Positions 35,757 through 46,163 of a DNA stretch of 64,000 bases are shown in pieces. The DNA is from Bryobacterales bacterium (GTDB lineage: Bacteria > Acidobacteriota > Terriglobia > Bryobacterales > Bryobacteraceae). A model generated the notes under the pieces. The model saw only the letters and a program-made list of their open reading frames with translations. It was not told the DNA's origin and ran no database searches. The DNA is taken from NCBI GenBank assembly GCA_003170295.1, contig PNAJ01000057.1, positions 62,001 to 126,000 on the forward strand, written 5' to 3'. How positions within the stretch are numbered: the first letter of the stretch is position 1; every line of letters begins with the position of its first letter. A program made the position numbers and the translations under genes.

Positions 35757-36911
35757 ATGCAATCAATGGACACGCTCGATCCGCAGCATTTCACGACGGG
35801 CGAGTTCCTGTTCAACGACGTGAAGGCATACTCAGCGCTGGGCGAACACCGCACCGCGGGCAAAGCGGATCGCGACACGTCGGCGTGGCTCGTCAAACAG
35901 CTCGAGGCGTTCGGATTCACGTCGAAGCTGGTGCCGTTTCGCGTGCGCCAGTTCCAGCTCGATGCGGCGCGACTCACCGCGAACGGACGCTCGATTCCCT
36001 GTTTTCCCTTGTGGCTTCCTCGCGCGACCGGCTCCGAGCCGATCCGTGGTGCCATCGCGCGTGGCTCCATGAAGGATCGCATCGCGATCGTGCGTCTGCC
36101 GAAAGGAGGATCGATCACACCAGCGCACATCGCGGTCATTCAACCGCTAATCGAAGGAGGCGTCGCCGCGATCATCTGCGTGACTCCAAGCGAGTCCGGT
36201 GAATTGATCGCGCTCAACTCGACCGCCGACGCCGCGCCGTGGCCGGTGCCGATTGTGCTGGTGGGTCCAACGGAGGAGATGAATTTGCGTGGCGCGATCG
36301 AGGTGGCCATTTCTATTCAAGGCCGCGACGACCCCCGCGCCGAAGCGTTCTTGACCGTCGGCGAAATTGGAACGGGTAAAAGACGGATCTTGATCTCGAC
36401 ACCTTCGTCCGGATGGTTCCACTGCGCCGGAGAACGCGGCCCGGGTATCGCGATGTGGCTCGCGCTCGCGCGTTGGTCGAGCCATCGTGAATCGCCCGTC
36501 CGCTACACCTTCGTTGCATCGTCCGGGCACGAGCTCGGGGAGCAGGGAATGCACAGTTTCCTCGCTGGGCTGGCGCCGCGCCCCGATGAAGTGGATGTTT
36601 GGCTGCATTTAGGCGCGAGCATCGCCGCGCGAGGGTCGACCCGGCGCCTGATGACCAATCGTCGCGAATGGCTTCCGGTTTTTAGCCGTAATTTCGGGTC
36701 TATTGGCGATCTGCAACCCGAAATCACGGACACGCCGCCGGGCGAACTGGCGCAATTGACGAAGCTCGGATACCGTTGTTTCGGAATCGCCGGCGGACAT
36801 ACGCTTTTTCATTCGGCCGGCGACCTGCCATCCACCACCAGCGCTGCGATGCTCGAGCCAGTCGGGCAAGCGCTGCTGCGCACCATCGCCGATCTCGAAT
36901 CAAAGCTCTAG
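35757..36911 (+). CDS. M28-peptidase-like protein with degenerate metal site
   Basis: 384 residues, no signal peptide. The N-terminal part (KADRDTSAWLVKQLEAFGF) and the middle PA-like insert (about 88-200) match bacterial M28 aminopeptidases, as does the strand VRYTFVASSGHELGEQGMHSFLAGL. Canonical ligands are not recognisable: the H-x-D start of the site reads STPSSGW (214-220), the GxNDxxSG turn reads GERGPGIAMW, the E-E pair is H258-E259, and LDMxG is LHLGA. Some histidines (H222, H348, H352) remain. Either an inactive descendant or one with a remodelled site. Convergent with and overlapping addA by 12 bases. Confidence 0.65.
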   Translation: MQSMDTLDPQHFTTGEFLFNDVKAYSALGEHRTAGKADRDTSAWLVKQLEAFGFTSKLVPFRVRQFQLDAARLTANGRSIPCFPLWLPRATGSEPIRGAIARGSMKDRIAIVRLPKGGSITPAHIAVIQPLIEGGVAAIICVTPSESGELIALNSTADAAPWPVPIVLVGPTEEMNLRGAIEVAISIQGRDDPRAEAFLTVGEIGTGKRRILISTPSSGWFHCAGERGPGIAMWLALARWSSHRESPVRYTFVASSGHELGEQGMHSFLAGLAPRPDEVDVWLHLGASIAARGSTRRLMTNRREWLPVFSRNFGSIGDLQPEITDTPPGELAQLTKLGYRCFGIAGGHTLFHSAGDLPSTTSAAMLEPVGQALLRTIADLESKL

Positions 36912-39900
36912 CAGGTAGGCGCGCCCCGGCATGTGCGTGAGTTGGCTGAGCGCAAATCCGTACCACTGCAGTTGCCGCTGATATCGCGCGCGCCGTTCCG
37001 ATGTATCCGCATCGGTCTTGAAATCGACGATAATCCACTGCTCATTTTCGACGAACGCCAGATCGATCACTCCTTCGAGCAGTCCGCCATCGCCGAGTTT
37101 TGCGACGAGCGGATACTCGCGATGACATCGCGTCGCGACCCGCGCGCGAGCGAGCAGCGGATGGGCGAGAGCGCTTTCGACGGCGGCAGTTGCGGCCTCT
37201 CGTTCGTCGCCGGGCGATCCCAGCAGCCGTGTATTCCATTCGGCAAGCCGCTGGATCGCGGCGCGGTCCGCATCGAGCGGAACATCGCGCATCATGTTGT
37301 GTGCCAGCGTTCCGAATCGCCGTCCTGCAGCCCTCCGCGCCGACTTCGCGACGGTCGCAATTTCGACGAGTATAAGATCGCCCGGCGGAACATCCAGCGC
37401 CTGGCTCGCGACGAACACTTGATATTCCTGACGGGAACCCGCCTCGATCACGCGGGCGCGCGACCCCTGCCATTCGCGATAGGTTTTGAGGCTTGCTCCG
37501 CCATCGTCGGCGAGGATCTCTTTCTGATGAAAACCGAACCCGCCCTCGACGTTCAGCATGAGCTTCGAAGGATCCCACCAGACGACTTCGTGTTCGCCGC
37601 GCTCGGGGCGAATGAGTCTCCCGGGCTTCACCGAGAACTCGCCCTCACGATCGTAGTCGAGCGGCCGTTGCAATACGCTCGCAGGGCCGAATTTTGGACA
37701 CCCGGGCGCAGGTTGCGACTTGCGCCAATCGCCGCGCGTCGGATAAATCGCCTTATTCAGTGGACTGAGCCAGCCGCCATTGGGGAACGGTTCATCTCCG
37801 ACCGCTGGAATCACAAGGAGATCGCGAGCGCGCGTCGCGGCGACGTATGCGACCCGGACTCCTTCGGCTTGTTCACGCGCGCTCTCCTCCGGCTCGTGAT
37901 CCACGAGTTCGCGCGGCGCGCATCGCAGCAGCCGCGTGGCGCAGAGGCGGCGCTCGCCGTCTACATATTGATCGGGCTCGCGCGCCGCGATGTTGGCCGT
38001 CAGGTCGGCAAGAATCACCACCGGGAACTCGAGTCCCTTCGCGCCGTGGACCGTCATCAGGCGCACGCCGTCGGAGTCCTCCTCCAGCACCGGCGCCTCC
38101 GCGGCGTCTTCCTTTTCCGCTTGCGCCGCCAACTCTTCCACGAATCCCCGAAACGAAATGCCTCCGGACATCTCATACGTTCGCGCCAGATCGGCAAGGC
38201 GGGCGACGTTCGCCAGTATCTGATTGCCACCCGGCCGCAGCACGAATCCCGCGTGCGCGCGCGTGGCTTCGAGTAACGCATTCACAGTGGCCGCGAACGA
38301 CCGGCGATTCCGCGCGCGATGCAATTCGGCCAGCAGCGCGAGCGCCTCCTCCACCTGCGCAAAATCCTCGTCCGTTAGTGCATCGCGAGCAGCAGCGCGC
38401 GTACCAAAAGGATGCAGCCGGCCGTGCTCGTGCCTGTAGCGCAGTAACACCTCGTCGCGAATCGCGAACAGCGAGCCCTTCAACGTTGCGAAGACACTCA
38501 GCTGATCATTAGGCCATTCGATTGCGGCCAGCCCGGCCCGCAGCGTCTCTATTTCCTCGCGCCGATGAAACGATTTGGACCCAGCCAACAGATGCGGCAA
38601 GCCGCGCGCCTCCAGAGCTCTTGCATATTCGCGCGTTAAATCCGATCCTGCCTGCGTACGGCGGCGAAACAAAACCGCGACATCGCGCGCTCGAAATCCC
38701 CACTGGCTCTGATTCACCAGCCAATCGATGAACGCGGCAATGGCATCGGGCAGGCACCGATTCACAGCTTCCTTTGCGAGGCGCGATTTATAGGGCCGCG
38801 GCACAGGCAGCACGATCACACTCGGCCGCCCTTCCGCATCATCCCGATGCTGTTCGAGCGGCGCCCAATCGGCCTGCCCGCTCTCGACATCGCCGGTCAT
38901 TTCTGTTTCAAACGCGGCGTTGACCAATTGTTGGATGTTTCGTACCGACCGGAAACTGCGCGTTAGCTTCACGAATCCAACGCCCCGATCGATCAGCGTG
39001 TCGCGCACCTTTCGGTACAGCACGATATCGGCGCGCCGGAACTTGTAGATCGATTGCTTCGGATCGCCCACCAGAAAAAGTTTTCCAGCCGCCGGCGTCA
39101 CCTGCCGCCAATCGGTTTCATGCCGGTCATCGGAGGCGAGCAGCAGAAGAATCTCCGCCTGCAGCGGATCGGTATCCTGAAATTCGTCGATAAACAAATG
39201 CGTAAATCGATCCTGCAGGTAGTGACGAACCTCGGCGTGATCGCGCACTAAATCCCGCACCGAAATCAGCAGATCCACGAAGTCGAGCTTACCGGCGCGC
39301 CGCTTCCGCTCGTTGTATTCTTCCACCAGCCCGCGCATCTCTTCGCGCAGCTCCACCGCCAGATCGGCGTCCGCGCGGCGCCGGAATTCCTCGATCCATC
39401 GGAGCAGTTCATCGCGGCGAAGAACTAACTCCTCGCGTCCAACTCCTCCTCCATACTCGCCCGAGCCCTTCTTTAGATCTCGCCGCAAGTCACGCCCAAG
39501 CTTGAGCAACAACCCTTCGAGCGCGTCATAATCGCCTCGACCCGCACTCTCCGCTTTTTCGATCCACCCCGCCAGGGCCCGCGCCGGAGCGAGGCCGCGA
39601 TACAGATTGTCGTTCACGCGCCGAGGCCGCGCACTCATGTCCGCCAGTTCGCGCACCATTCGCACCAGCGTCTTGATTTCTTCATCGCGGGAGAACGGTT
39701 CGCGCAGCCACGGTGCCGGATAATCGCGCCACTCGACCAGTTTTTTCCCGGCCCACTGCAGCTGTTCGATCGGCGGGGAATCGTCCCACGAATCGCGCCA
39801 GGCAAGTCTCTGAAACGCGCGCCGCAACCCCGGAGACGACTGCGCGAGGCCTTTTTCGAGCCACGCGCGAAACGACCGTTGATACAGGCGATGGCTCTCC

Positions 39901-40289
39901 TGATCGCTCAATTCCTCGAACGCGGGATCCACGCACGCTTCCACAGGCCGCTCGCGGAGGATCTGTGCGCAGAACGAATGAATGGTCCCGATCGACGCTT
40001 CTTCCAATCGCTGAAGCGCGTCTTCCAACGAGGGCGCGATGAGGCGCTCCTTGTCGAGTTCCGCGCGCAGCTTCAGTTTCAATTCGCCTGCCGCTTTGTG
40101 TGTGAAGGTCACCGCGGCGATCTTATCGATTGTTGTTTTTCTCTTGGCAAGTACTTCGACGATGCGGCCAACCAGTGCGGTGGTTTTGCCGGTGCCAGCC
40201 GACGCCTCGACGATCAGGCTTTCGTCGAGCGAAGTGCGAATGCGCTCGCGCGCCGACTCGTCGGATTCCAGATGCGCTACTGGGTTCAT
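36900..40289 (-). CDS. addA: AddA-type UvrD-family helicase with C-terminal PD-(D/E)XK nuclease
   Basis: From ATG 40289 (overlapping the addB-like stop as ATGA) 1129 residues. Superfamily 1A helicase motifs: Walker A VEASAGTGKTTALVGRIVE near the N-terminus, motif Ia AVTFTHKAAGELKLKLR, motif II FIDEFQDTDPLQ, motif III VGDPKQSIYKFRRAD, and VRLMTVHGAKGLEFPVVIL near the end of the helicase. The final domain has GVIDLAFVENEQWIIVDFKTD, the nuclease D-(x)n-D-x-K site, followed by the QLQWYGFAL helix. With its partner it should resect double-strand breaks for recombination, like RecBCD. A frame extension to 40403 re-reads the partner gene and is not a start. Confidence 0.9.
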   Translation of the reverse strand: MNPVAHLESDESARERIRTSLDESLIVEASAGTGKTTALVGRIVEVLAKRKTTIDKIAAVTFTHKAAGELKLKLRAELDKERLIAPSLEDALQRLEEASIGTIHSFCAQILRERPVEACVDPAFEELSDQESHRLYQRSFRAWLEKGLAQSSPGLRRAFQRLAWRDSWDDSPPIEQLQWAGKKLVEWRDYPAPWLREPFSRDEEIKTLVRMVRELADMSARPRRVNDNLYRGLAPARALAGWIEKAESAGRGDYDALEGLLLKLGRDLRRDLKKGSGEYGGGVGREELVLRRDELLRWIEEFRRRADADLAVELREEMRGLVEEYNERKRRAGKLDFVDLLISVRDLVRDHAEVRHYLQDRFTHLFIDEFQDTDPLQAEILLLLASDDRHETDWRQVTPAAGKLFLVGDPKQSIYKFRRADIVLYRKVRDTLIDRGVGFVKLTRSFRSVRNIQQLVNAAFETEMTGDVESGQADWAPLEQHRDDAEGRPSVIVLPVPRPYKSRLAKEAVNRCLPDAIAAFIDWLVNQSQWGFRARDVAVLFRRRTQAGSDLTREYARALEARGLPHLLAGSKSFHRREEIETLRAGLAAIEWPNDQLSVFATLKGSLFAIRDEVLLRYRHEHGRLHPFGTRAAARDALTDEDFAQVEEALALLAELHRARNRRSFAATVNALLEATRAHAGFVLRPGGNQILANVARLADLARTYEMSGGISFRGFVEELAAQAEKEDAAEAPVLEEDSDGVRLMTVHGAKGLEFPVVILADLTANIAAREPDQYVDGERRLCATRLLRCAPRELVDHEPEESAREQAEGVRVAYVAATRARDLLVIPAVGDEPFPNGGWLSPLNKAIYPTRGDWRKSQPAPGCPKFGPASVLQRPLDYDREGEFSVKPGRLIRPERGEHEVVWWDPSKLMLNVEGGFGFHQKEILADDGGASLKTYREWQGSRARVIEAGSRQEYQVFVASQALDVPPGDLILVEIATVAKSARRAAGRRFGTLAHNMMRDVPLDADRAAIQRLAEWNTRLLGSPGDEREAATAAVESALAHPLLARARVATRCHREYPLVAKLGDGGLLEGVIDLAFVENEQWIIVDFKTDADTSERRARYQRQLQWYGFALSQLTHMPGRAYLLEL

Positions 40290-43200
40290 GCCATCCCCCG
40301 AATTTCGATCAACGGCTCCAGACGCTCGTCTTGCCTGTTCTTTTTCGCGGAGCGCAATTCTTCGTAAGGGCCGCAGACCGGCCTGTAATCGCACTGTCCG
40401 CACGCTTCTTTCTGCGGCGCGGGCGGCAAAAAGCCTTGCGCGATGGAGCCATCGATATTCAGCAACAGCTTCGCCAGAAATGCGCGGGAACGCTCTGTGA
40501 CCGCGATTTCCGCGTGCTTGTATTCGCCTCTTTGCGTGGCGTAGAGCAGCCTGCCGGACTCCACTTCCGAGCCGAGCAACTGCCGCGCCGCGAGCCCATA
40601 GAGCAGCGGCTGTAAGAAAAGCCCGCCGCCGACATACGCGGGAGGATTCTCAGGAGGCTTTCCAGTTTTGTGATCCGTCACGCGTAACACGCCGCGGGTA
40701 GCATGCCGCTCCACCAGGTCGATAGAGCCGCGCAACCGCACCCCTTCGCCTAGAATCGCCTCCTCGGCCGTGCTCGCCGGATCGCGCCCGGTGAGCGAAC
40801 GCAACCCGAATGCAAACTCGAAGTGCTCCGGAATCCAATCCTCGTCGTTGACCGCGATGTGTTGGAGCCAGCCGCGCAGATCGGTTCGCAAATCCTCGAT
40901 TTCCGTTCTCCACACTCGATCGATTGCTGGCGCGAGCTTGTCCGCGAATTCGTCCGCGACCAGATTGAGCACGCGGTCGGCGATCGCAAGCGACTCCTGC
41001 AGCCGGTCCCCATTCACTGGCAACAACCGGGCGGTCTTCAATTCGCCGAGCAGCCGGAACTGCACCGCGTGAAAAAGCGCGCCACGCGTGAGCGGATCCA
41101 TTTGTTCCAGCGCGGCCGGACTTTCGCGCGGACGAAGCCCGTGGATGCCGTGCAGCGCAAATTGATACGGGCAAACCGCAAACCGCTGCAACGCGGAAGG
41201 CGACCACGCGCGCGCTGTGAGCCGATGCTCTCCCAAGGCTGCAAGCGCTCGCGCATCCGTGGTGATCAGGCCATCCGACTCCCGCCAGGTCTTACTTTCC
41301 CATCGATACCAGCGTGCGCGAAGCGATCGGGCCAAACGATCGTTAGTCTCCACCAGGTAATGCGCGGATTCCTTGCGATGGAGCGCGACCAGATCGTACT
41401 CCGCATCGTCGATCGCATCGGCCGATTTGCTGGGCGCGGGCCAGTTGAGGCGAGCTGGCGCAGCGTCTCTGGTTTGCTCCTCGAACTCCTTCAAATCCGG
41501 CAGGCTGCCGCGAATTGCGCGAGGCAGCTCCAGCGCGTAGAACGAGGGGACCCGGGGACGCGCTTCCGCGACGTCCATTCGCGGATAGGAGACCACCAGT
41601 TTCTCATTCGCCGCGGCCACCGCGAGATGCAAGCGGACTCGCTCCTGATCTACTCGATGATGCCGCAACGGAAGGCGCTCGTCGGCCGCGACCCGAAACG
41701 CATCGAGCAGCAATGGATCTTCCAGCGTCTTCTGCGGGAACAGTCCCTCGGCGAGGCCGGGAAGAAAAACCACCGCGAATTCCTGCCCGCGCGATTCCTC
41801 GATAGAACAGACCAGCACGCATCCATAACGCCGGTCCGGTGGGTCGCGTCGCAGGAACCCGAGCCGCTCGCCGAGCACTTCCGCGACTTCTTCCAAAGTG
41901 GCTGGTCCAACTTCGCCCATGGGCTCAAACTCCGCCAGAACGCTCAGCACCCCTTCGGGATTCCGCAAGGCGCGGCGTGCCAGCCCGTCCAGCGAATCAA
42001 GCCAATCTTGCCAGCGGGCGCGAACGGGCAGCGCATCTAATGTTTCAATCAACGGAAGCGCGAATTGTTCGAACTGGCGAAGCTGATCCAGTTGCCGCGC
42101 GACGTGCTGGCGCGACGTCTCATCGTCCTCGCGTTCCACAGCCGCAAGCCGAAGCTCAAACTCCCGTTCCAGACCATGCAACCGCCGTGCCCAGCGTTCG
42201 CGACCCCCGATCACCGCCGCGTCGACAAGCAACTTCTCCCATGCGGATGGCGCGGGTTTTTCATCATTGTCGGAAGAGGGCTCGGGCGGTGCCGAAGAAA
42301 GCAATTCATCATCGGCTCCAACCCAGGCTCCCACCCATTCCGTCGCGTCTCCGTCCGTCGCCGGGACCTGCCCCAGCGACAAATATTCCGCGAAGCGCGA
42401 TGCCGGACATTTCTCGGCCGCGCACGCCAGTAGCGCGAGAAAAGCCCGCCCTCCGGGGTCTGGACGCGCCGTGCCCCGGCTGAAATACGCCGGTATGCGC
42501 GCGCGCCGCAAGGCGTCCTCCACAACCGGCTGATACCGCTCCGGGCTGCGCAGCAGAATCGCCATCCGGTCGAACGGAACACCCTCTTCCGCGAACCTCA
42601 AAATTCGGCGCGCAATTTCGACGGCCTCTAGGGCCTCGCCCGGGGCCGAAAAAACGTCAAATGCGGAATCCTCGGCGACCCACCGCGGCGGCGACACCGA
42701 GAACAAATACTGCCGTAAATGTTCGAGCGACGATGCGGGCTCGTTCCCGTCCAAATCCTCCGCGGAGACACCGAGAATCCGTTCTACTTCCTCGACCCCC
42801 GTCGTGACCGCGGCGAACACCGCGGGGGCTTGCTCCGCTACCGAACGAAAAAACTCGCGATGCGCATAGGAATCGAGCGGTGTATCGAGAAACAGCAGCG
42901 GAAGCCCGAGCCATCTATGAGATGTCGCCTCCGCCGCCAGTTCGAACACGCGCGCCAAATCCGCGAGCGATCGTTCTTCTAACTCCGCCGCATAGCGCGT
43001 CAGAAGGCGTGCCAGATCCTCGCCGGGAGCGCCCGTTTTCGCTAACGAGGGCGGCGTCACGCGCGCCAGCCGCAATTCACTCAGCGTCCGCGCCAGGGCC
43101 CGCGCAAATCCAGGCATCGCCGCGACTCCATCGAAGTATCCGAACGGCCGCGATTCGCGCTCCACATGGATGACACGCGCGGCAATCGCCTCGACGCCCA

Positions 43201-43444
43201 GCGCAGTCAGCGGCGCCAATCCACGCCGAGCCATTTCAGGCCTTGCCAGCTCGGCCGCCAACTGGACCAGAGTAGTGCGATGGAGTCCGCCGATTCCCTT
43301 GGTATGGTGCGCTATTCCTTCCCCTGCCAAATAGGTAGGTGCCACCAGAACCATTTCGGAATGCGCCGAAATATTGCCACTCAGGGCTTCACAGAGCCGG
43401 CGATTGGATCGCGATTTAACGATTCGCCGCGATTTCCTGACCAT
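40286..43444 (-). CDS. addB: AddB-type helicase-like/nuclease subunit with Fe-S cluster cysteines
   Basis: 1052 residues. The N-terminal helicase fold lacks a Walker A lysine motif, as expected for an inactivated AddB-type scanner. UvrD-like remnants include ECPASRFAEYLSLG-like turns and CVLVCSIEESRGQEFAVVFLPGL. The C-terminal nuclease carries GSIDLVERHATRGVLRVTDHKTGKPP (split D-(x)n-D-x-K). Four cysteines positioned as in AddB Fe-S nucleases are seen: one in RFAVCPYQFALHG and three in ACGQCDYRPVCG. Overlap with the helicase gene by ATGA marks a two-gene repair operon. The exact start is uncertain; a later start would lose only poorly conserved residues. Confidence 0.87.
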   Translation of the reverse strand: MVRKSRRIVKSRSNRRLCEALSGNISAHSEMVLVAPTYLAGEGIAHHTKGIGGLHRTTLVQLAAELARPEMARRGLAPLTALGVEAIAARVIHVERESRPFGYFDGVAAMPGFARALARTLSELRLARVTPPSLAKTGAPGEDLARLLTRYAAELEERSLADLARVFELAAEATSHRWLGLPLLFLDTPLDSYAHREFFRSVAEQAPAVFAAVTTGVEEVERILGVSAEDLDGNEPASSLEHLRQYLFSVSPPRWVAEDSAFDVFSAPGEALEAVEIARRILRFAEEGVPFDRMAILLRSPERYQPVVEDALRRARIPAYFSRGTARPDPGGRAFLALLACAAEKCPASRFAEYLSLGQVPATDGDATEWVGAWVGADDELLSSAPPEPSSDNDEKPAPSAWEKLLVDAAVIGGRERWARRLHGLEREFELRLAAVEREDDETSRQHVARQLDQLRQFEQFALPLIETLDALPVRARWQDWLDSLDGLARRALRNPEGVLSVLAEFEPMGEVGPATLEEVAEVLGERLGFLRRDPPDRRYGCVLVCSIEESRGQEFAVVFLPGLAEGLFPQKTLEDPLLLDAFRVAADERLPLRHHRVDQERVRLHLAVAAANEKLVVSYPRMDVAEARPRVPSFYALELPRAIRGSLPDLKEFEEQTRDAAPARLNWPAPSKSADAIDDAEYDLVALHRKESAHYLVETNDRLARSLRARWYRWESKTWRESDGLITTDARALAALGEHRLTARAWSPSALQRFAVCPYQFALHGIHGLRPRESPAALEQMDPLTRGALFHAVQFRLLGELKTARLLPVNGDRLQESLAIADRVLNLVADEFADKLAPAIDRVWRTEIEDLRTDLRGWLQHIAVNDEDWIPEHFEFAFGLRSLTGRDPASTAEEAILGEGVRLRGSIDLVERHATRGVLRVTDHKTGKPPENPPAYVGGGLFLQPLLYGLAARQLLGSEVESGRLLYATQRGEYKHAEIAVTERSRAFLAKLLLNIDGSIAQGFLPPAPQKEACGQCDYRPVCGPYEELRSAKKNRQDERLEPLIEIRGMA

Positions 43445-43566
43445 CTTCCTAGTCTAATGGCTTACTCAATCCACATTCCCCAAAAATGTAAAAAGATTTT
43501 CCGCCAAACCGTAACCCCGGATCGTTAAGTTGCGTTTATACAGATAACTTAAATCCCCGTTACGAC

Positions 43567-43608
43567 AGCGGGCGCTTTCACCCTTTTCACCCATAGAAAG
43601 CGCCCGCT
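43567..43608 (-). terminator. 13-bp perfect inverted repeat after the sigma gene
   Basis: AGCGGGCGCTTTC (43567-43579) and GAAAGCGCCCGCT (43596-43608) pair perfectly around 16 bases. It lies 6 bases beyond the sigma gene's stop and 120 bases before addB, so it may separate the two transcripts. There is no T-run, and part of it matches a motif at 51.45 kb, so a regulatory role is also possible. Confidence 0.5.
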
Positions 43609-43614
43609 CTCCTC

Positions 43615-44826
43615 TCATAAAAGCAATCTCTGCTCCAGGAATTGACGCTCTACTTCTGAACAGGAGCACTGCAGTGCCAGTCTGAAATGCTCCCTCGCCT
43701 TGTCTTCCTCCGCCAGCTCCCGCCACAAAGCTCCCTGCGCCGCATGCGCCAGATAATATCGTTGAAGACTTGGTTGACTCGCGATTCGTTCGATCTCCTC
43801 AATCGCCGCGCGCGGTCCATCCACGCGTGCCACTGCGACCGCCCGATTCAGCGCGATCACCGGCGACGGTTTCAGTTCATAGAGCTGATCGTACATCCGG
43901 ATAATGTGAACCCAGTCCGTCGACGATGGATCCGGCGCTATCGCGTGTGCCGCGGCAATGCCGGCCTCCAGATGATAGGGCGTGATCGCGTCGCCCGCCG
44001 CGGACCGATCCAGCCAGGTCAATCCTTCGTGAATGCGGGTGCGGTCCCACTTCGTTCGATCCTGATCCCCCAGCAGCAGTAATGCTCCCGTAGGATCGAG
44101 GCGCGCCGCGAATCGCGACGATTGCAGCAGGAACAGCGAGAGCAGCGCATGCGCCGAGGGCAGCGAAGTGGCCTCATGTCCGGCGACGAGCCGCGCCATG
44201 CGAATCGCCTCCTCGCACAGATCTTCGCGCAACGCGCCGTATCCTTCGTTGAAGATCAGATACAGCACCGACAGAACGGATTCCAGGCGCTCCGGCAATT
44301 CGCTGTCGCCCGGCATTTCGAACTTCAGCTCTTCTTCCCGGATCTGCCGTTTGGCGCGAACCAGCCGCTGCGCGATCGTCGATTCCTCCGCCAGAAACGC
44401 CCGCGCGATCTCCCTCACTCCGAATCCCCCGCCGAGCTTCAGCGTCAGCGCCAGCCTGGCTTCGGGCGTAAGCGCCGGATGCGCGCAAAGGAACAGCATC
44501 GCGACCTCATCGTCATCGAACGGCTGCAATGGGGCCTGTTCGGTGGCGAACGGCTTCATCGCGTTGAGTTTTCCCGCGAGCGATGTCTCTCTCCGCAGCC
44601 GGTCCAATGCGCGATTTTTCGCAACCTGGATCAGCCACGCCGGCGGATTGTCCGGCACGCCTTCAAACGGCCACAACTCCAGCGCGCGCAGCAGCGCCTC
44701 TTGCACGACATCCTCCGCCAGAGCCAAATTCTTGACTCCAACGATGCGCGTCAGCGTCGCGACAATCCGCCCAGCTTCGCGCCGGAACAGATGGTCGACG
44801 AGTTCCGGAACATCACATTCTTTCAA
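43615..44826 (-). CDS. ECF42-type RNA polymerase sigma factor with DUF6596/TPR-like C-terminal domain
   Basis: 403 residues from TTG 44826, inside the end of the YCII gene (14-base overlap); the frame extends to 44967 but that part re-reads YCII. Sigma region 2 is [21 protein letters not shown] through [16 protein letters not shown], region 4 is [22 protein letters not shown] with the helix [16 protein letters not shown]. The 220-residue C-terminus ([20 protein letters not shown] to [13 protein letters not shown]) is the SnoaL-free, TPR-like extension seen in ECF42 factors, which depend on it rather than on an anti-sigma. YCII/DGPF proteins are their usual neighbours and likely targets. Confidence 0.9.
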   Translation of the reverse strand: MKECDVPELVDHLFRREAGRIVATLTRIVGVKNLALAEDVVQEALLRALELWPFEGVPDNPPAWLIQVAKNRALDRLRRETSLAGKLNAMKPFATEQAPLQPFDDDEVAMLFLCAHPALTPEARLALTLKLGGGFGVREIARAFLAEESTIAQRLVRAKRQIREEELKFEMPGDSELPERLESVLSVLYLIFNEGYGALREDLCEEAIRMARLVAGHEATSLPSAHALLSLFLLQSSRFAARLDPTGALLLLGDQDRTKWDRTRIHEGLTWLDRSAAGDAITPYHLEAGIAAAHAIAPDPSSTDWVHIIRMYDQLYELKPSPVIALNRAVAVARVDGPRAAIEEIERIASQPSLQRYYLAHAAQGALWRELAEEDKAREHFRLALQCSCSEVERQFLEQRLLL

Positions 44827-45160
44827 TTTCGCGAATCTCAATGGGGCCGAATGGAAGAACGGGGCAGCCCTTCGCCAGTTCAACCGCCTGCTCGTAGCTG
44901 TCGGCGTCGTACGCAAAATATCCGCCGATGATTTCGCGCGTCTCGGCATACGGCCCATCGGTGACAACCAGTTTCCCTTCCGATTGCCTCATGACGCGCC
45001 CCGATCGATCCCGCAGCTTCTGACCTTCCGGCTTATGCCCGCCCGCCGTAAGCGCCTCGCGCCATTTGTTGAAGCGAACGAGGATTCCTTGGATATCTTC
45101 CGGGCTCAGTTCCGCGAACTGTTTCCCTTCCGAGCGCAGTATTAACAGGTATCGTTGCAT
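44813..45160 (-). CDS. YCII/DGPF domain protein
   Basis: 115 residues with the defining D-G-P-F-like motif written as [16 protein letters not shown] and the [21 protein letters not shown] start. YCII folds are small alpha/beta barrels resembling ferredoxin-like dimers; some act on cyclic substrates, but most have no known activity. It overlaps the start of the ECF42 sigma gene, an arrangement conserved widely in Actinobacteria and Acidobacteria. The overlap suggests coupled translation. Confidence 0.92.
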   Translation of the reverse strand: MQRYLLILRSEGKQFAELSPEDIQGILVRFNKWREALTAGGHKPEGQKLRDRSGRVMRQSEGKLVVTDGPYAETREIIGGYFAYDADSYEQAVELAKGCPVLPFGPIEIREIERM

Positions 45161-45212
45161 TTTCCATCCTTTCGAGGAGCTAGACGAGCGCCGCCCTCTA
45201 AAATCGACACCC

Positions 45213-46163
45213 TCAATCGACGTAATCGAAAAGAACCGAGCTCAAGTACCGCTCGCCCGCATCCGGCAGGATGACGACCATCGTCTTGCCCTTCATGTCC
45301 GGCTCATGCGCAATACGAACCGCCGCCGCCACCGCCGCGCCGCACGAAATCCCGCTGAGAATCCCCTCTTCGCGCGCGAGCCTCCGCGCCATCTCGATCG
45401 ACTCGTCGTCGCCCGCCTGCTCCACCCGGTCGACCATCGTCAGATCGAGCGTCCCCGGAATAAATCCCGCCCCGATTCCTTGAATCCCGTGCGGACCCGG
45501 ATGCAGTTCCTCCCCAGCCAGCGCCTGCGCGATCACCGGACTGCCCTCCGGCTCCACGCCCACCGAAATCAGCGGATGCTTTTTCTCCAGCTTGAAATAC
45601 CGAGAAATCCCCGTAATTGTGCCGCCCGTCCCGATCCCCGCGACCAGCACGTCCACATTCCCCTGCGTGTCTTCAAAAATCTCCGGCCCCGTCGTCTTAA
45701 AATGAATCTCCGGATTCGCCGGATTCTGGAATTGTTGCAGCAGTACGAACCGGTCGGGATCGGTGGCGACCATTTCCTCGGCCCGTTCAATCGACGCGCC
45801 CATCCCCAGCGCGCCGTCCGTCAGGATCAACTTCGCACCCAGAGCCTTCAGGACCTTGCGCCGTTCGAGCGACATCGTCTCCGGCATCAGGAGCGTAATC
45901 TTGTACCCGCGCGCCGCCGCGACGAACGCCAGCGCGATCCCCGTATTGCCGCTGGTCGGCTCGATGAGTTCCTTGCCAGGCTTCAGAATGCCGCGCCGCT
46001 CCGCGTCCCAGATCATCGACGCACCAATACGGCATTTCACCGAATAAGCCGGATTGCGCCCCTCGATCTTCGCGAGCATCGTCACCGGCGCCCCGTCGAT
46101 CACGCGATTCAAGCGCACCAGCGGAGTGCGGCCGATGCTGAAGGAATTATCGGAATAGACCAT
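45213..46163 (-). CDS. cysK: Cysteine synthase A (O-acetylserine sulfhydrylase)
   Basis: 316 residues from ATG 46163, which shares its first base with the regulator's stop (TAATG); an ATG at 46208 in the frame lies inside that gene. The PLP lysine is in NPAYSVKCR, the substrate loop is TSGNTGIA, and the phosphate-binding [10 protein letters not shown] and ISCGAA are present. The leading [21 protein letters not shown] is typical CysK. It makes cysteine from O-acetylserine and sulfide. The C-terminus ends DYVD without the classical long CymR/CysE-binding ending. Co-transcribed with an Rrf2-family regulator. Confidence 0.95.
   Translation of the reverse strand: MVYSDNSFSIGRTPLVRLNRVIDGAPVTMLAKIEGRNPAYSVKCRIGASMIWDAERRGILKPGKELIEPTSGNTGIALAFVAAARGYKITLLMPETMSLERRKVLKALGAKLILTDGALGMGASIERAEEMVATDPDRFVLLQQFQNPANPEIHFKTTGPEIFEDTQGNVDVLVAGIGTGGTITGISRYFKLEKKHPLISVGVEPEGSPVIAQALAGEELHPGPHGIQGIGAGFIPGTLDLTMVDRVEQAGDDESIEMARRLAREEGILSGISCGAAVAAAVRIAHEPDMKGKTMVVILPDAGERYLSSVLFDYVD

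Noticed and set aside
36933-38276. Plus-strand frame of 447 codons
   Set aside because: Antisense to the AddA helicase, which has all expected motifs.
40823-42040. Long plus-strand frame (405 codons)
   Set aside because: Antisense to addB, unusual composition, no ribosome binding site.
44827-44967. Longer N-terminus for the ECF sigma factor
   Set aside because: It lies wholly inside the YCII gene in another frame and shows no sigma region 2 similarity.
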